Shown here: one piece after another, positions 42,925 to 51,729 of the stretch
How the letters are laid out: the number at the start of each line of letters is the position of its first letter
How positions within the stretch are numbered: the stretch's first letter is position 1
Source of the DNA: Blastomonas sp. CACIA14H2
GTDB lineage: Bacteria > Pseudomonadota > Alphaproteobacteria > Sphingomonadales > Sphingomonadaceae
Direction: 5' to 3'
DNA: 64,000 nucleotides
Assembly (NCBI GenBank): GCA_000503195.1
Contig: AYSC01000014.1
Coordinates: 32,526 to 96,525, forward strand
The notes under the pieces: model-generated
What the model was told of the DNA's origin: nothing
The model's input: only the letters and a program-made list of their open reading frames with translations
Databases searched by the model: none
Program-made: the position numbers and the translations under genes

Positions 42925-42984
42925 CCGGGCGCTTTCCCGCATAGGGGCGCTTCGCGGCATCCGGCCGGCGAACGGAAACCCCCT

Positions 42985-43425
42985 ATGGCCGATCAGCCCA
43001 TCATCTTCGTTCTCAACGGACCCAATCTCAACCTGCTGGGCCTGCGCGAACCCGAAATCTATGGATCGGACACGCTCGACGATATTGCCGACCGGCTGGA
43101 AGACCGCGCGCAGGCGCTGGGCCTTGCCATCGACATGCGCCAGTCCAACCATGAAGGCCATCTGGTCGACTGGCTGCACGAGGCGCAGGCGACCGGGGCC
43201 AGGGCAGTGCTGCTCAACGCGGGCGCCTATACGCATACATCGGTGGCGCTGCTCGATGCGATCCGCTCGATCACCACGCCGGTGATCGAGGTGCACCTTT
43301 CCAACCCGCACACGCGCGAGGACTTCCGCCACGTCTCGTTCGTCGGACGCGCGGCGAAAGGCACGATCTGCGGCTTTGGCGCAACGTCTTATCTATTGGC
43401 GCTCGAGGCGGCGGCACTGCTATGA
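42985..43425 (+). CDS. aroQ: 3-dehydroquinate dehydratase, type II
   Basis: A 146-residue dodecameric enzyme of the shikimate pathway. Motifs: FVLNGPNLNLLGLREPEIYG with the catalytic Tyr, QSNHEGHLVDWLHEA, LNAGAYTHTSVALLDAI and EVHLSNPHTREDFRHVSF with the catalytic His. Common neighbour of accB and accC in proteobacteria, as here. Confidence 0.95.
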   Translation: MADQPIIFVLNGPNLNLLGLREPEIYGSDTLDDIADRLEDRAQALGLAIDMRQSNHEGHLVDWLHEAQATGARAVLLNAGAYTHTSVALLDAIRSITTPVIEVHLSNPHTREDFRHVSFVGRAAKGTICGFGATSYLLALEAAALL

Positions 43426-43585
43426 GCTTTGACGCCCCGGCATCTGCTGTCATGATGCGGGCGAGCGATTGAAATTCCCGCGGGGAGCAGCCAAAGAGCC
43501 GCCCCTGATCCAACCAGAATCAAAAGGGCGCAGGAATATGGCATCACCAAGCGGCAAGAGCGGCAACAACAAACAGGGAGGCGGC

Positions 43586-44047
43586 ATGAACATCGACAGC
43601 AAACTGGTGCGCGAACTGGCGGAACTGCTGGGCGAAACCGGGCTGAGCGAGATCGAGGTGGAAGACGGCGATCGCAAGATCCGGGTCGCGCGCACGATCA
43701 GCGCCGCGCCGGTCGCCAGCGTCGCGGTCCCCGCTGCCCCCGCGCCCGTTGCTGCCCCGGCCGCCGCGGCTGCAGCCCCGGCTGCACCGGCCGAGCCTGC
43801 CGCGCCGTCGATGGCCAATGCGGTCAAGTCGCCGATGGTCGGCACCAGCTATCTCGCGCCCGAACCGGGTGCCGCGCCGTTCATCAGCGTCGGCTCTGCG
43901 GTCAAGATCGGCGATCCGCTGCTGATCATCGAGGCGATGAAGGTGATGAACCCGATCACCGCCGAGCGCGCGGGCAAGGTCACCGCGATCCTGGTCGAGG
44001 ACGGCCAGCCGGTCGAGTTCGACCAGCCGCTCGTCGTCATCGAGTAA
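43586..44047 (+). CDS. accB: Biotin carboxyl carrier protein of acetyl-CoA carboxylase
   Basis: A protein of about 153 residues: N-terminal region [20 protein letters not shown], an Ala/Pro-rich linker, and the biotinyl domain with [13 protein letters not shown] (biotinyl-Lys in AMKV/M). I start at 43586, after AGGGAGG; an ATG at 43538 ([13 protein letters not shown]) in the same frame is the alternative. Four bases separate it from accC. Confidence 0.93.
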   Translation: MNIDSKLVRELAELLGETGLSEIEVEDGDRKIRVARTISAAPVASVAVPAAPAPVAAPAAAAAAPAAPAEPAAPSMANAVKSPMVGTSYLAPEPGAAPFISVGSAVKIGDPLLIIEAMKVMNPITAERAGKVTAILVEDGQPVEFDQPLVVIE

Positions 44048-44051
44048 GCCC

Positions 44052-45413
44052 ATGGCCATCAAGAAGATCCTGATCGCCAATCGCGGCGAAATCGCGCTGC
44101 GCATCCACCGCGCGGCGCACGAGATGGGCATCAAGACGGTCGCGGTGCATTCGACCGCCGATGCCGATGCGATGCACGTGCGCCTCGCCGACGAAGCGGT
44201 CTGTATCGGCCCGCCGCCCGCCGGGCAGAGCTATCTCAACATCGCCAACATCATTTCGGCAGCGGAAATCAGCCAGGCCGATGCGATCCATCCCGGCTAT
44301 GGCTTCCTCTCGGAAAACGCCAAGTTCGCCGAGATCGTCGAGGCGCACAAGATCATCTGGATTGGCCCCAAGCCCGAGCATATCCGGACCATGGGCGACA
44401 AGGTCGAGGCCAAGAAGACCGCCGGCGCGCTCGGCATGCCGCTGGTTCCCGGATCGGATGGTGCGATCAAGGACATCCACGAGGCGAAGATCATCGCAGC
44501 ATCGATCGGCTATCCGGTGCTGATCAAGGCGGCATCGGGCGGAGGCGGCCGCGGTATGAAGGTCGTGCCGAGCGAGGACCAGCTCGAGACGCTGATGCAG
44601 CAGGCGGGAAGCGAGGCCAAGTCGGCGTTCGGCGACGATACCGTCTATATGGAAAAATATCTCGGCAACCCGCGCCATATCGAGTTCCAGATCTTCGGTG
44701 ACGGCAAGGGCAACGCCATTCACCTGGGCGAGCGCGACTGCTCGCTGCAACGCCGCCACCAGAAGGTGCTAGAGGAAGCGCCCTCGCCGGTCATCACGCC
44801 CGAGGAGCGCGCGCGCATGGGCGGCGTCGTCACCAAGGCGATGGCGGACATGGGCTATCGCGGCGCAGGGACGATCGAGTTCCTGTGGGAGAATGGCGAG
44901 TTCTACTTCATCGAGATGAACACCCGGCTCCAGGTTGAGCATCCGGTGACCGAGGCGATCACCGGGGTCGATCTGGTGCGCGAGCAGATCCGCATCGCCG
45001 AAGGGCATCCGCTCTCGGTCAAGCAGGACGAGATCGAATTCCGTGGCCATGCCATCGAATGCCGCATCAATGCCGAGGACCCGCGCACTTTCGCGCCCTC
45101 GCCCGGGCTGGTCAGCTATTACCACCCGCCCGGCGGCATGCATGTGCGCGTCGATAGCGGGCTGTACGCAGGCTATCGCATCCCGCCCTATTACGACAGC
45201 ATGATAGCCAAGCTGATCGTCTATGGCCGCACGCGCCAGGGCTGCATCATGCGGCTGAAGCGCGCGCTCGAGGAATTCGTCGTGCAGGGCGTCAAGACGA
45301 CCATCCCGCTGCACCAGGCGCTGCTCGACGAACCCGATTTCCTGTCGGGCGAGTACACGATCAAGTGGCTCGAGCAATGGCTCGCCGAGCTGGAGGCCGA
45401 GGAAAAGGCCTGA
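44052..45413 (+). CDS. accC: Biotin carboxylase subunit of acetyl-CoA carboxylase
   Basis: A 453-residue ATP-grasp enzyme that carboxylates biotin on AccB with bicarbonate and ATP. Motifs: [20 protein letters not shown], the glycine-rich ATP loop [34 protein letters not shown], and the RINAEDP stretch. Full length. Starts fatty-acid synthesis together with AccB. Confidence 0.96.
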   Translation: MAIKKILIANRGEIALRIHRAAHEMGIKTVAVHSTADADAMHVRLADEAVCIGPPPAGQSYLNIANIISAAEISQADAIHPGYGFLSENAKFAEIVEAHKIIWIGPKPEHIRTMGDKVEAKKTAGALGMPLVPGSDGAIKDIHEAKIIAASIGYPVLIKAASGGGGRGMKVVPSEDQLETLMQQAGSEAKSAFGDDTVYMEKYLGNPRHIEFQIFGDGKGNAIHLGERDCSLQRRHQKVLEEAPSPVITPEERARMGGVVTKAMADMGYRGAGTIEFLWENGEFYFIEMNTRLQVEHPVTEAITGVDLVREQIRIAEGHPLSVKQDEIEFRGHAIECRINAEDPRTFAPSPGLVSYYHPPGGMHVRVDSGLYAGYRIPPYYDSMIAKLIVYGRTRQGCIMRLKRALEEFVVQGVKTTIPLHQALLDEPDFLSGEYTIKWLEQWLAELEAEEKA

Positions 45414-45485
45414 TACCGCCAGGACTTATGCTGCACCGCACAATTTTCCGTTGAAACGCGGTGCAGCATTGGTCATATTGTCGCG

Positions 45486-45791
45486 ATGGATACAAACAAG
45501 ACCATCCTGGAAGCCATCGCGCTGCGCAAATGCCTCGAGGCGACCTATAACCGGCAGCGCATCCGGCTGGCGCCGCACATCCTGTATACAAAGCACGACC
45601 AGCTCTATCTCGATGGCGTGACGCTCGAACGCGACGGCAAGCCCCCGCGCGAGCTCAAGGTCAGTGCGTTCAAGCTCGACGGGCTTGGCGATATCGCGCT
45701 GACCGCGTACGAGTTCGACCTGCAGCCGGTGTTCAATCCGGACGAGGAACGATACCAGGGCAAGACGCTGTTCGCGGTGGAAATGGCCTGA
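45486..45791 (+). CDS. Hypothetical protein, WYL-like beta domain
   Basis: A 101-residue protein. The pattern RKCLEATYNRQRIRLAPHIL, TKHDQLYLDGVTLERDGKPP resembles the WYL ligand-binding domain without a DNA-binding part. It follows accC by 72 bases on the same strand. A regulatory or substrate-sensing role is possible but unproved. Confidence 0.7.
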   Translation: MDTNKTILEAIALRKCLEATYNRQRIRLAPHILYTKHDQLYLDGVTLERDGKPPRELKVSAFKLDGLGDIALTAYEFDLQPVFNPDEERYQGKTLFAVEMA

Positions 45792-45810
45792 GCCGATACT
45801 TGCCCACCGC

Positions 45811-45893
45811 CGTCACCCTCGCGCACGCGGGGGTCCCGCTTCCTTCTCCAACATGGGCGCCAAAGCGGGATTCCCGCGTTCGCGGGAATGACG
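45811..45893. repeat. 82-base palindromic repeat, copy 3
   Basis: CGTCACCCTCGCGCACGCGG to CGCGGGAATGACG, same two-hairpin plan as copies at 17970 and 26319. It fills the gap between two convergent genes and may help end transcription. Confidence 0.8.
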
Positions 45894-45894
45894 G

Positions 45895-46275
45895 CTACTG
45901 CTTTTCCAGGCTCAGCGAGGCGTCGTCGATGGTCAGGCTGAGCCGACGCGGGTCGCGCTGGTTCTCGATCAGGAAAACATGCGGCCCGCTGCTTGCAAGG
46001 ATCGCGTCCATCGCGCGCTCGATCGGGATTTCGACCTTGGGGATGCGCGCGCAATCGCACGCGATCGCCACCCGGTCCTTGCCCACGCGGGTCACGGTAA
46101 TCGTCACCCCCGATTTCGAGGAACCCCGCGCATCGGAAATGATGTCGCCGACATAGGTGCCCGCGACCAGATCGGCGAGATCGGGCGTGCGCTCGGGCGC
46201 GGCGGCGCCGGCGAGCGAGAGCGGCAGCAGCGCAGCACAGAGCAGCACGAACAGGCGGAACACCAGGCGTGTCAT
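45895..46275 (-). CDS. Exported hypothetical protein (126 aa)
   Basis: A signal peptide (LVFRLFVLLCAALLPLSLAG, cleavage near AGA or AAA) followed by a small domain (TYVGDIISDARGSSKSGVTI; CDCARIPKVEIPIERAMDA). I start at 46275; a longer frame on this strand has no coding character. Not recognised. Upstream neighbour of the M19 dipeptidase, 77 bases away on the same strand. Confidence 0.7.
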   Translation of the reverse strand: MTRLVFRLFVLLCAALLPLSLAGAAAPERTPDLADLVAGTYVGDIISDARGSSKSGVTITVTRVGKDRVAIACDCARIPKVEIPIERAMDAILASSGPHVFLIENQRDPRRLSLTIDDASLSLEKQ

Positions 46276-46352
46276 GGCTTTCTCCCAGCCGGACCCAGGA
46301 TCAGGAGCATACACCCCGCGCCCGTCAAAGCCACGCGCAATCGCGCCGGCGC

Positions 46353-47540
46353 TCACTTGCCCGCGACGCGCTCCACCTCGGCCATCACGCGCAGCACATT
46401 GCCGCTCCAGATCTTCTCGACATCTTCGCGCGAAAGACCGCGCTCGAGCAGCGCCTCGGTGATCTTCGGAATCTCGTTGATCTGGTTGAGCCCGATCACG
46501 CCGCCGCCGCCGTCCCAGTCCGCGCCGATGCCGACATGGTCGACCCCGACCAGATCGATGCAATGGAAGATCGCCTGCATGTAGCGGTCGAAATCGGTGT
46601 CGGAACGCGGCTCGGCGGCATTGGCCTCGGCCCATTGCTTCATCAGCGCGGCGCGCTCTGCTGGCGGCAGATCGGCCGCCTGCTCCATGCGAGGGCGAAG
46701 CGCATCGACCGTCGGGCGCGGCTTGTCGGGCGACAGGAACAGGCTGTTGACCTGGATCACCCCGCCCTTGGCCGCGAGTGCCTTGATCCGCGCGTCATCG
46801 AGGTTGCGCGGATGGTCGTGCAGCGCCTTGGGCCCCGAATGCGACAGGATGATCGGCGCCTTGGATAGCTCGAGCAGCTGGTCGAAGGTGCTGTCCGCGG
46901 CGTGGCTGGCATCGATGATGATGCCCAGCCGGTTCGCCTCGCGCACCCAGGCCTTGCCGAGATCGCTGAGGCCGCCGTGCAGCGGCTCGCCATTGGTCGA
47001 ATCGGCGAGCTGGTTGGTGCCATTGTGCACCGGCCCCGCCATGCGCAGGCCGAGCTGGTAGAAGGCATCGAGATTGGCGATGTCGTTCCCCAGCGGATAG
47101 CTGTTCTCCATCGACAGATAGACCACGCGCTGCCCGGCCGCAGCGATGCGCGCCGCGTCCGAGGCCCGGATCGCGATGGCAAAGCTTTGAGGATTGGCGG
47201 CGACGAAATCGTGGATCTGGTGGAGACGCTTGAGCGCATGCGCCAGCGCCACTTGATAGCCGCGCGCGTCATTGGGCCCCTGATCGGTATAGATCACCCA
47301 GAAGCCCCCATCCAGTCCGCCCTCGATCATGCGGGGCAGGTCGACCTGGGTGGTATCGGCGAGCACGTCGTGGCGGTCGGTGATGCGCCAGCCGGGCTGG
47401 TCGAAATTGGCCGGGCTGTCGAGATGCGTGTCGAGCGTCAGGATCGACTGGTGAATCTGGGCGGGATCGACCTTCTCCTGCGCCAACACCGGGCCCGCGA
47501 TGCAGGCCGAAGCCAGCAACAGCCAGCGGATCGATTTCAT
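46353..47540 (-). CDS. Membrane dipeptidase, family M19
   Basis: A 395-residue exported peptidase of the renal dipeptidase type with a signal peptide (WLLLASACIAGPVLAQ). Zinc-site motifs: LDTHLDSPANF (in place of DGHNDL), IIDASHAADSTFDQLLEL, PIILSHSGPKAL and VGIGADWDGGGGV. It cleaves dipeptides in the periplasm. The DTHLDS variant keeps His and Asp ligands. Confidence 0.9.
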   Translation of the reverse strand: MKSIRWLLLASACIAGPVLAQEKVDPAQIHQSILTLDTHLDSPANFDQPGWRITDRHDVLADTTQVDLPRMIEGGLDGGFWVIYTDQGPNDARGYQVALAHALKRLHQIHDFVAANPQSFAIAIRASDAARIAAAGQRVVYLSMENSYPLGNDIANLDAFYQLGLRMAGPVHNGTNQLADSTNGEPLHGGLSDLGKAWVREANRLGIIIDASHAADSTFDQLLELSKAPIILSHSGPKALHDHPRNLDDARIKALAAKGGVIQVNSLFLSPDKPRPTVDALRPRMEQAADLPPAERAALMKQWAEANAAEPRSDTDFDRYMQAIFHCIDLVGVDHVGIGADWDGGGGVIGLNQINEIPKITEALLERGLSREDVEKIWSGNVLRVMAEVERVAGK

Positions 47541-47551
47541 GTGCTTTCCCC

Positions 47552-48217
47552 TCAATCGGCGAGCGCGGCCGCCCGCTGGCGCCAGTCGGCGGCGAGCTGG
47601 GGCAGATCGGCGAGCTTGCGCACCGCCTCGGGCTCTGCCTTGTACTGCCCGCCGACCAGCAGCCGGAACACGCGGTCCACGGTCCAGGCCGACGGTCCCG
47701 GCTCCACCAGCCGCATGACATCGCCCGCCTGGACGAGCCCCGGTTCAAGCACACGGTAATAGAAACCGCAACGCGCGGTGCGCACGATCTCCGCCATCAC
47801 CGATTGCTTGCCCGACACGCCGAAGCGGTGATCGAGCTTCCAGCATGGCTGGCGGCCCTTGGTCAGTTCGACCAGGGCCTGGCCCAGGCGGAACCGGTCG
47901 CCGATGCGCATGTCGCTCTCGACCAGCCCGCGCGTCGAGATGTTCTCGCCGAACGCGCCGGGCTTCTGCAGCAATTTGTGCGTGTCGAGCCGCTGCTGCC
48001 AATAGGCATAATGATCGAAGGGATAATGATGGATCGCCATGTCCGGCCCGCCATGGTGCACCGTATCGGCGACCTGATCGCCCTCGAACCCCAGTTCGCC
48101 CAGCATGACGGGACCCGTCGTCGGCTGGCGCGCGATGGCGCTCATCGTGCCATCCTCACGAAAAGGGCGGGGCTTGCCGGTGAGCAGCGCCAGGACACGG
48201 ACCGCTTGCGAACTCAT
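47552..48217 (-). CDS. MOSC-domain protein, YiiM-like
   Basis: A 221-residue protein with a MOSC domain and a C-terminal 3-alpha domain. Motifs: HHGGPDMAIHHYPFDHYAYW, GAFGENISTRGLVESDMRIG, and the sulfur-carrying Cys in KGRQPCWKLDHRFG. YiiM proteins reduce N-hydroxylated base analogues using the molybdenum cofactor. Start taken at MSSQAVRV. It precedes the dipeptidase gene by 11 bases. Confidence 0.85.
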   Translation of the reverse strand: MSSQAVRVLALLTGKPRPFREDGTMSAIARQPTTGPVMLGELGFEGDQVADTVHHGGPDMAIHHYPFDHYAYWQQRLDTHKLLQKPGAFGENISTRGLVESDMRIGDRFRLGQALVELTKGRQPCWKLDHRFGVSGKQSVMAEIVRTARCGFYYRVLEPGLVQAGDVMRLVEPGPSAWTVDRVFRLLVGGQYKAEPEAVRKLADLPQLAADWRQRAAALAD

Positions 48218-48490
48218 GCAGGGGCAGGTTACGCACATGCCTCGCTGCACGCAATGCAATTCGATGACTAGCGTGCACAATGGTTTACATTTCTGAACAC
48301 AAGGTCAATCAATCGGTTAAGCTGAGGGTCAGCCTGTCACTGGTAACGGTTCAGCATTACCAACAGTCCTGTGCCGCGTGGTTGCCGACACGATTGCCCA
48401 GGCCATTATCGGAAGGTCGATTTTGGTCATGTCCCAATATCCCATCGCGCAACCCGTTTCCACTGCCCCCCCGCTCCGCTGGCCCGGCGG
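48218..48490. promoter_or_regulatory. Divergent intergenic region before the RcnB-like gene
   Basis: About 270 bases between the MOSC gene (minus) and the RcnB-like gene (plus). It carries no gene that I can support. It must include both promoters; I see no exact consensus or operator. Confidence 0.35.
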
Positions 48491-49519
48491 GTGAAGCGAT
48501 CCTATGTCCGTCTGCCGATCGCCCTGGCGGCCATGGCTGCGGCAAGCCTGTTGCTTCCCCCTGGCAAGGCCGACGCTGCCGAGCTGGGCCTTGCCGACAA
48601 CGCACCGGGCATCGCGGCTGCTACCGGGGTTGAGCCTGCCGCGCAGCAGCGCGAGGGTCGTCGGGGCGGCGGCGAGTTTCGCGGCCAGCGCGGCGGCGGT
48701 GGCCGGGAATTTCGTGGCGGCGGCAATTTCGGCGGGGGCCGCGAGTTTCGCGGGCAGAATCGCAACAATATCGGTACCGCGCGGATCGATACGCCGCGCG
48801 AGTTCCGCCAGGAACGGCGTGCCGATCGGCAGGACTTCCGTCAGGAACGCCGGGGCGATCGCCAGGACCTGCGCCGCGAACAGCGCGGCGATCTGCGCGA
48901 TTTCCGTCAGGAGCGGCGCGGCGACCGGCAGGATTTGCGCAACGGCGTGGTGACCCGGCCCGAATTTCGCGCCGACCGGCGTGATGACCGACAGGATTTC
49001 CGTCGCGATCAGCGCGGCGACCTGCGCGATTTCCGGGCGGACCGACGCGATGATCGTCGCGACTTCCGTGCCGACCGGCGCGGAGACCGGCGCGACTATC
49101 GCGACAACCGCCAGGACTGGGGACGTCGCGACTGGGACCGCCGCGGCTATTCCAACCGCGGATGGAACGGGCGCGACTGGGATCGGCGCAACTGGGATGG
49201 CCGCGGACGCAACTGGGATCGCGGATGGCGTAACGACCGCCGCTATGACTGGTATGGCTGGCGCAACCAGAACCGCGCATTCTTCAATGTCGGGCGCTAT
49301 TATCCGCCGGTGCGCGGCTGGAACTACCGCCGCATCGGCATCGGCTTCACGCTGGGCGCTCCGTTCTTTGCCAGCAGCTTCTGGATCAACGACCCCTGGT
49401 CCTATCGCCTGCCGCCCGCCTATGGCCAGTATCGCTGGGTCCGCTATTATGGCGACGTGCTCCTCGTGGATATTTACACAGGTCAAGTTGTGGATGTGAT
49501 CAACGACTTTTTCTGGTAA
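48491..49519 (+). CDS. RcnB-family exported protein with Arg/Asp repeats
   Basis: A 342-residue protein starting at GTG 48491: signal peptide (LPIALAAMAAASLLLPPGKA), a Gly/Arg-rich stretch, then a run of about ten imperfect 10-residue repeats (DFRQERRGDR, DLRDFRADRR-type) at residues 100-190, a W/R/D-rich region, and a C-terminal RcnB-like domain (LPPAYGQYRWVRYYGDVLLV, DIYTGQVVDVINDFFW). RcnB is a periplasmic protein linked to nickel and cobalt balance; the repeat part has no known role. Confidence 0.78.
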   Translation: MKRSYVRLPIALAAMAAASLLLPPGKADAAELGLADNAPGIAAATGVEPAAQQREGRRGGGEFRGQRGGGGREFRGGGNFGGGREFRGQNRNNIGTARIDTPREFRQERRADRQDFRQERRGDRQDLRREQRGDLRDFRQERRGDRQDLRNGVVTRPEFRADRRDDRQDFRRDQRGDLRDFRADRRDDRRDFRADRRGDRRDYRDNRQDWGRRDWDRRGYSNRGWNGRDWDRRNWDGRGRNWDRGWRNDRRYDWYGWRNQNRAFFNVGRYYPPVRGWNYRRIGIGFTLGAPFFASSFWINDPWSYRLPPAYGQYRWVRYYGDVLLVDIYTGQVVDVINDFFW

Positions 49520-49550
49520 GGCTGTGCTCGCGCATGCTGCGACCTGTGCA

Positions 49551-49584
49551 AGACCCGCCGGAGCAATCCGGCGGGTCTTTCCTT
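49551..49584 (+). terminator. Rho-independent terminator after the RcnB-like gene
   Basis: A perfect 12-base stem, AGACCCGCCGGA / TCCGGCGGGTCT, with a GCAA loop and a downstream TTCCTT. Confidence 0.85.
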
Positions 49585-49637
49585 GCAACGGCGGACCGAC
49601 TTGACAGCGCGAGGGCGCGCGCGCCATCCCCCGCCGC

Positions 49638-50318
49638 ATGATCAGCGACTTTCTGCATCGGCGCGAACTCGCCAGAATCGGACGCGAGGTCGGCGAGCGA
49701 CTCGACGCGCACCCGCGCGTCCAGCGCATCACCTTCGACGACGTGAAGGTGCCGATGCAGGTCTATTGCTATCAGGATTTCATGACCGCGCCCGAGTGCG
49801 CGGACCTGATCCGCATGATCGACGCCGACGCGATCCCTTCGGAACTGTATCGCGCCGGCACCGGCGACCAGAGCGATTTTCGCACGAGCTACAGCTGCAA
49901 TCTCGATCGCTGGCACCCCGATGTGCTCCGCATCGACGACCGCATCTGCGGGCTGACCGGGATCGACCCGCGCCGCGGCGAGACGCTGCAGGGGCAGCGC
50001 TATGCGATCGGCCAGCAGTTCAAGCCGCATCACGACTATTTCCACACCAGCCAGCCTTATTGGCAGAAGGAAAAGCTGGCCGGCGGGCAGCGCAGCTGGA
50101 CGGCGATGGTGTTCCTGAACGAGCCGAAGGGTGGCGGCGAGACCGAATTTCCGCAGCTATCGTTCAAGATGCTGCCGCGCACGGGCATGCTGCTGATCTG
50201 GAACAACATGGGACCCGATGGCCGCCCGAACCCCTATATGCTTCACAGCGGCAACCCCGTGACCGCAGGGACCAAATATATCATCACCAAATGGTACCGC
50301 CGCGGATTCTGGACCTGA
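49638..50318 (+). CDS. 2-oxoglutarate/Fe(II) oxygenase, prolyl 4-hydroxylase-like
   Basis: A 226-residue enzyme: HxD in QFKPHHDYFH, the distal His-x-Gly in LHSGNPVTAGTKYIITKWYR with the Lys/Arg that binds 2-oxoglutarate. The family hydroxylates proline in peptides. It lies after the terminator on its own; which protein it acts on is unknown. Confidence 0.88.
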   Translation: MISDFLHRRELARIGREVGERLDAHPRVQRITFDDVKVPMQVYCYQDFMTAPECADLIRMIDADAIPSELYRAGTGDQSDFRTSYSCNLDRWHPDVLRIDDRICGLTGIDPRRGETLQGQRYAIGQQFKPHHDYFHTSQPYWQKEKLAGGQRSWTAMVFLNEPKGGGETEFPQLSFKMLPRTGMLLIWNNMGPDGRPNPYMLHSGNPVTAGTKYIITKWYRRGFWT

Positions 50319-50339
50319 GCGGGCGCTTTTTCCGCCCTC

Positions 50340-50370
50340 CCCTCCCCTGCCCTGCAAGGCGCGGGGAGGG
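50340..50370. terminator. Likely bidirectional terminator
   Basis: An inverted repeat CCCTCCCC ... GGGGAGGG with a 15-base loop, between two convergent genes. No long T run, so moderate confidence. Confidence 0.45.
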
Positions 50371-50384
50371 TGAGGCCGCCGCGG

Positions 50385-50750
50385 TCAGTCGTTATAGGCG
50401 AGCACCGTTACCCGGCCGACCTTGTAACCGCGCTGGCGCATTTCCTTGACATAATCCTTGTCGGCATCGGCCAGCTCGACCTCATATTCTTCCCACGCGT
50501 CGGCCCGGTCCTCGCGATCGGTCGCGCGCTTGAGATCGCTGGTCAGTTCCTTGTCCGCCTCGTTGATGTCGGCGACATAATTGTACCACGACTGGTTGTA
50601 GACCCCCTGGACAGGTTCGGTGCGGACGATGGGCGCATGCGCGCCGTCGCGCGCGGGCAGCGTGCGGGGGGTGCCGGCCTGTGCGGGCAGAGCGAGAACC
50701 ACCAGCGGCAGCGTGCCTGCCAGAATATTGCGGAACAGCTTGCTCATCAT
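50385..50750 (-). CDS. Exported hypothetical protein (121 aa)
   Basis: A signal peptide (NILAGTLPLVVLALPAQAG) followed by a soluble helical domain rich in Asp, Glu and Lys (YVADINEADKELTSDLKRAT, WEEYEVELADADKDYVKEMR). Not recognised. Convergent with the prolyl hydroxylase gene. Confidence 0.7.
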   Translation of the reverse strand: MMSKLFRNILAGTLPLVVLALPAQAGTPRTLPARDGAHAPIVRTEPVQGVYNQSWYNYVADINEADKELTSDLKRATDREDRADAWEEYEVELADADKDYVKEMRQRGYKVGRVTVLAYND

Positions 50751-51014
50751 GTGTCTCCTTCAAGCGCCCCCATTTCCCGTCAACGCGCCGCGCGCTGATT
50801 CAGGTAAGGAGCGTGGCTCGGCTGGGCGCTCGGGCGGGGCGAATGACCGCGCAGCGATCGGAAAACCCGTAAATTTTCAGCGCCACTGCCATTTTCCGTG
50901 AACATTTTTCTTCATCTGGCGTTCATCCGCAGCCTTGCCCACTTTTCAACGGGTGCGGCTCGTCTATATTGACCGATGCTTCAGGGCGAATGTCGCCGAG
51001 CAAGAGGAGAGTTC

Positions 51015-51536
51015 ATGTCCAGAATGAATGCACTGCGCTATGCCGGCGTCCTTGCCGGCGTTGCTATGCTGGCCGCCTGCTCGGGTGGCAGCGAAACCCC
51101 CAAGGCCGAGGAAGAAGCCGCCGCTCCGGCCGCTGACGCCGGTGCCGAAACCCCCGCCGCGACCCCGGCTGCGGCCGAAGCGCCCGCTGCGGACAATACC
51201 GATACGCTCGACGGCAAGAAATTTGCCGACTTCACCGGCAACGCCGCTGAGGGCGAGAAGGTTTTCGTGCAGTGCAAGACCTGCCACGTGAAGGAAGCCG
51301 GCCAGAATCGCGTCGGCCCCTCGCTTGCCGGCATCGTCGGCCGCGCCGCCGGCTCGGTCGAAGGCTTCAACTATTCGCCCGCCAACAAGAACAGCGGAAT
51401 CACCTGGACCCCGGAAAAGCTGTTCCAGTATCTGGAAAAGCCCGCGCGCGTGGTCCCGGGCACCAAGATGGTGTTCGCAGGCCTGCCCGACGCGCAGAAG
51501 CGCGCCGACCTGATCGCTTATCTGCAGCAGCCCTGA
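51015..51536 (+). CDS. Lipoprotein-anchored class I cytochrome c
   Basis: A 173-residue protein: signal with lipobox LAAC (GVLAGVAMLAAC), an Ala/Pro/Glu linker of about 45 residues, and a cytochrome c2/c550 domain with haem site CKTCH, KFADFTGNAAEGEKVF before it and the axial Met in PGTKMVFAG. AAGAGGAG lies upstream of the start. Its place beside the photosynthesis operon resembles cycA in related species; the tether would keep it at the membrane. It is a plausible donor to the reaction centre, not a proven one. Confidence 0.88.
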   Translation: MSRMNALRYAGVLAGVAMLAACSGGSETPKAEEEAAAPAADAGAETPAATPAAAEAPAADNTDTLDGKKFADFTGNAAEGEKVFVQCKTCHVKEAGQNRVGPSLAGIVGRAAGSVEGFNYSPANKNSGITWTPEKLFQYLEKPARVVPGTKMVFAGLPDAQKRADLIAYLQQP

Positions 51537-51568
51537 TCGACCCGATCACGGTTCGCGCCGAAACACGA

Positions 51569-51599
51569 AAGGCCACTCCTTCGGGAGCGGCCTTTTTTG
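51569..51599 (+). terminator. Rho-independent terminator of the cytochrome c gene
   Basis: GGCCACTCC-TTCG-GGAGCGGCC hairpin (one internal mismatch) followed by TTTTTT, 33 bases after the stop codon. Confidence 0.9.
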
Positions 51600-51628
51600 T
51601 TCGGCGATATGCTATCCATGCCCGTTGC

Positions 51629-51711
51629 CGTCACCCCCCGCGAAGGCGGAGTCCCGCATCCTGCTCCGACGTCGGGAGAACAAGCGAGACCCCGCGTATG
51701 CGGGAAGGACG
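51629..51711. repeat. 82-base palindromic repeat, degenerate copy 4
   Basis: CGTCACCCCCCGCGAAGGCG at the left; the right arm is altered (CGCGTATGCGGGAAGGACG). It lies between the cytochrome terminator and the end of hemA. Confidence 0.65.
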
Positions 51712-51729
51712 AGGGTGCTTCGGTAGCGC

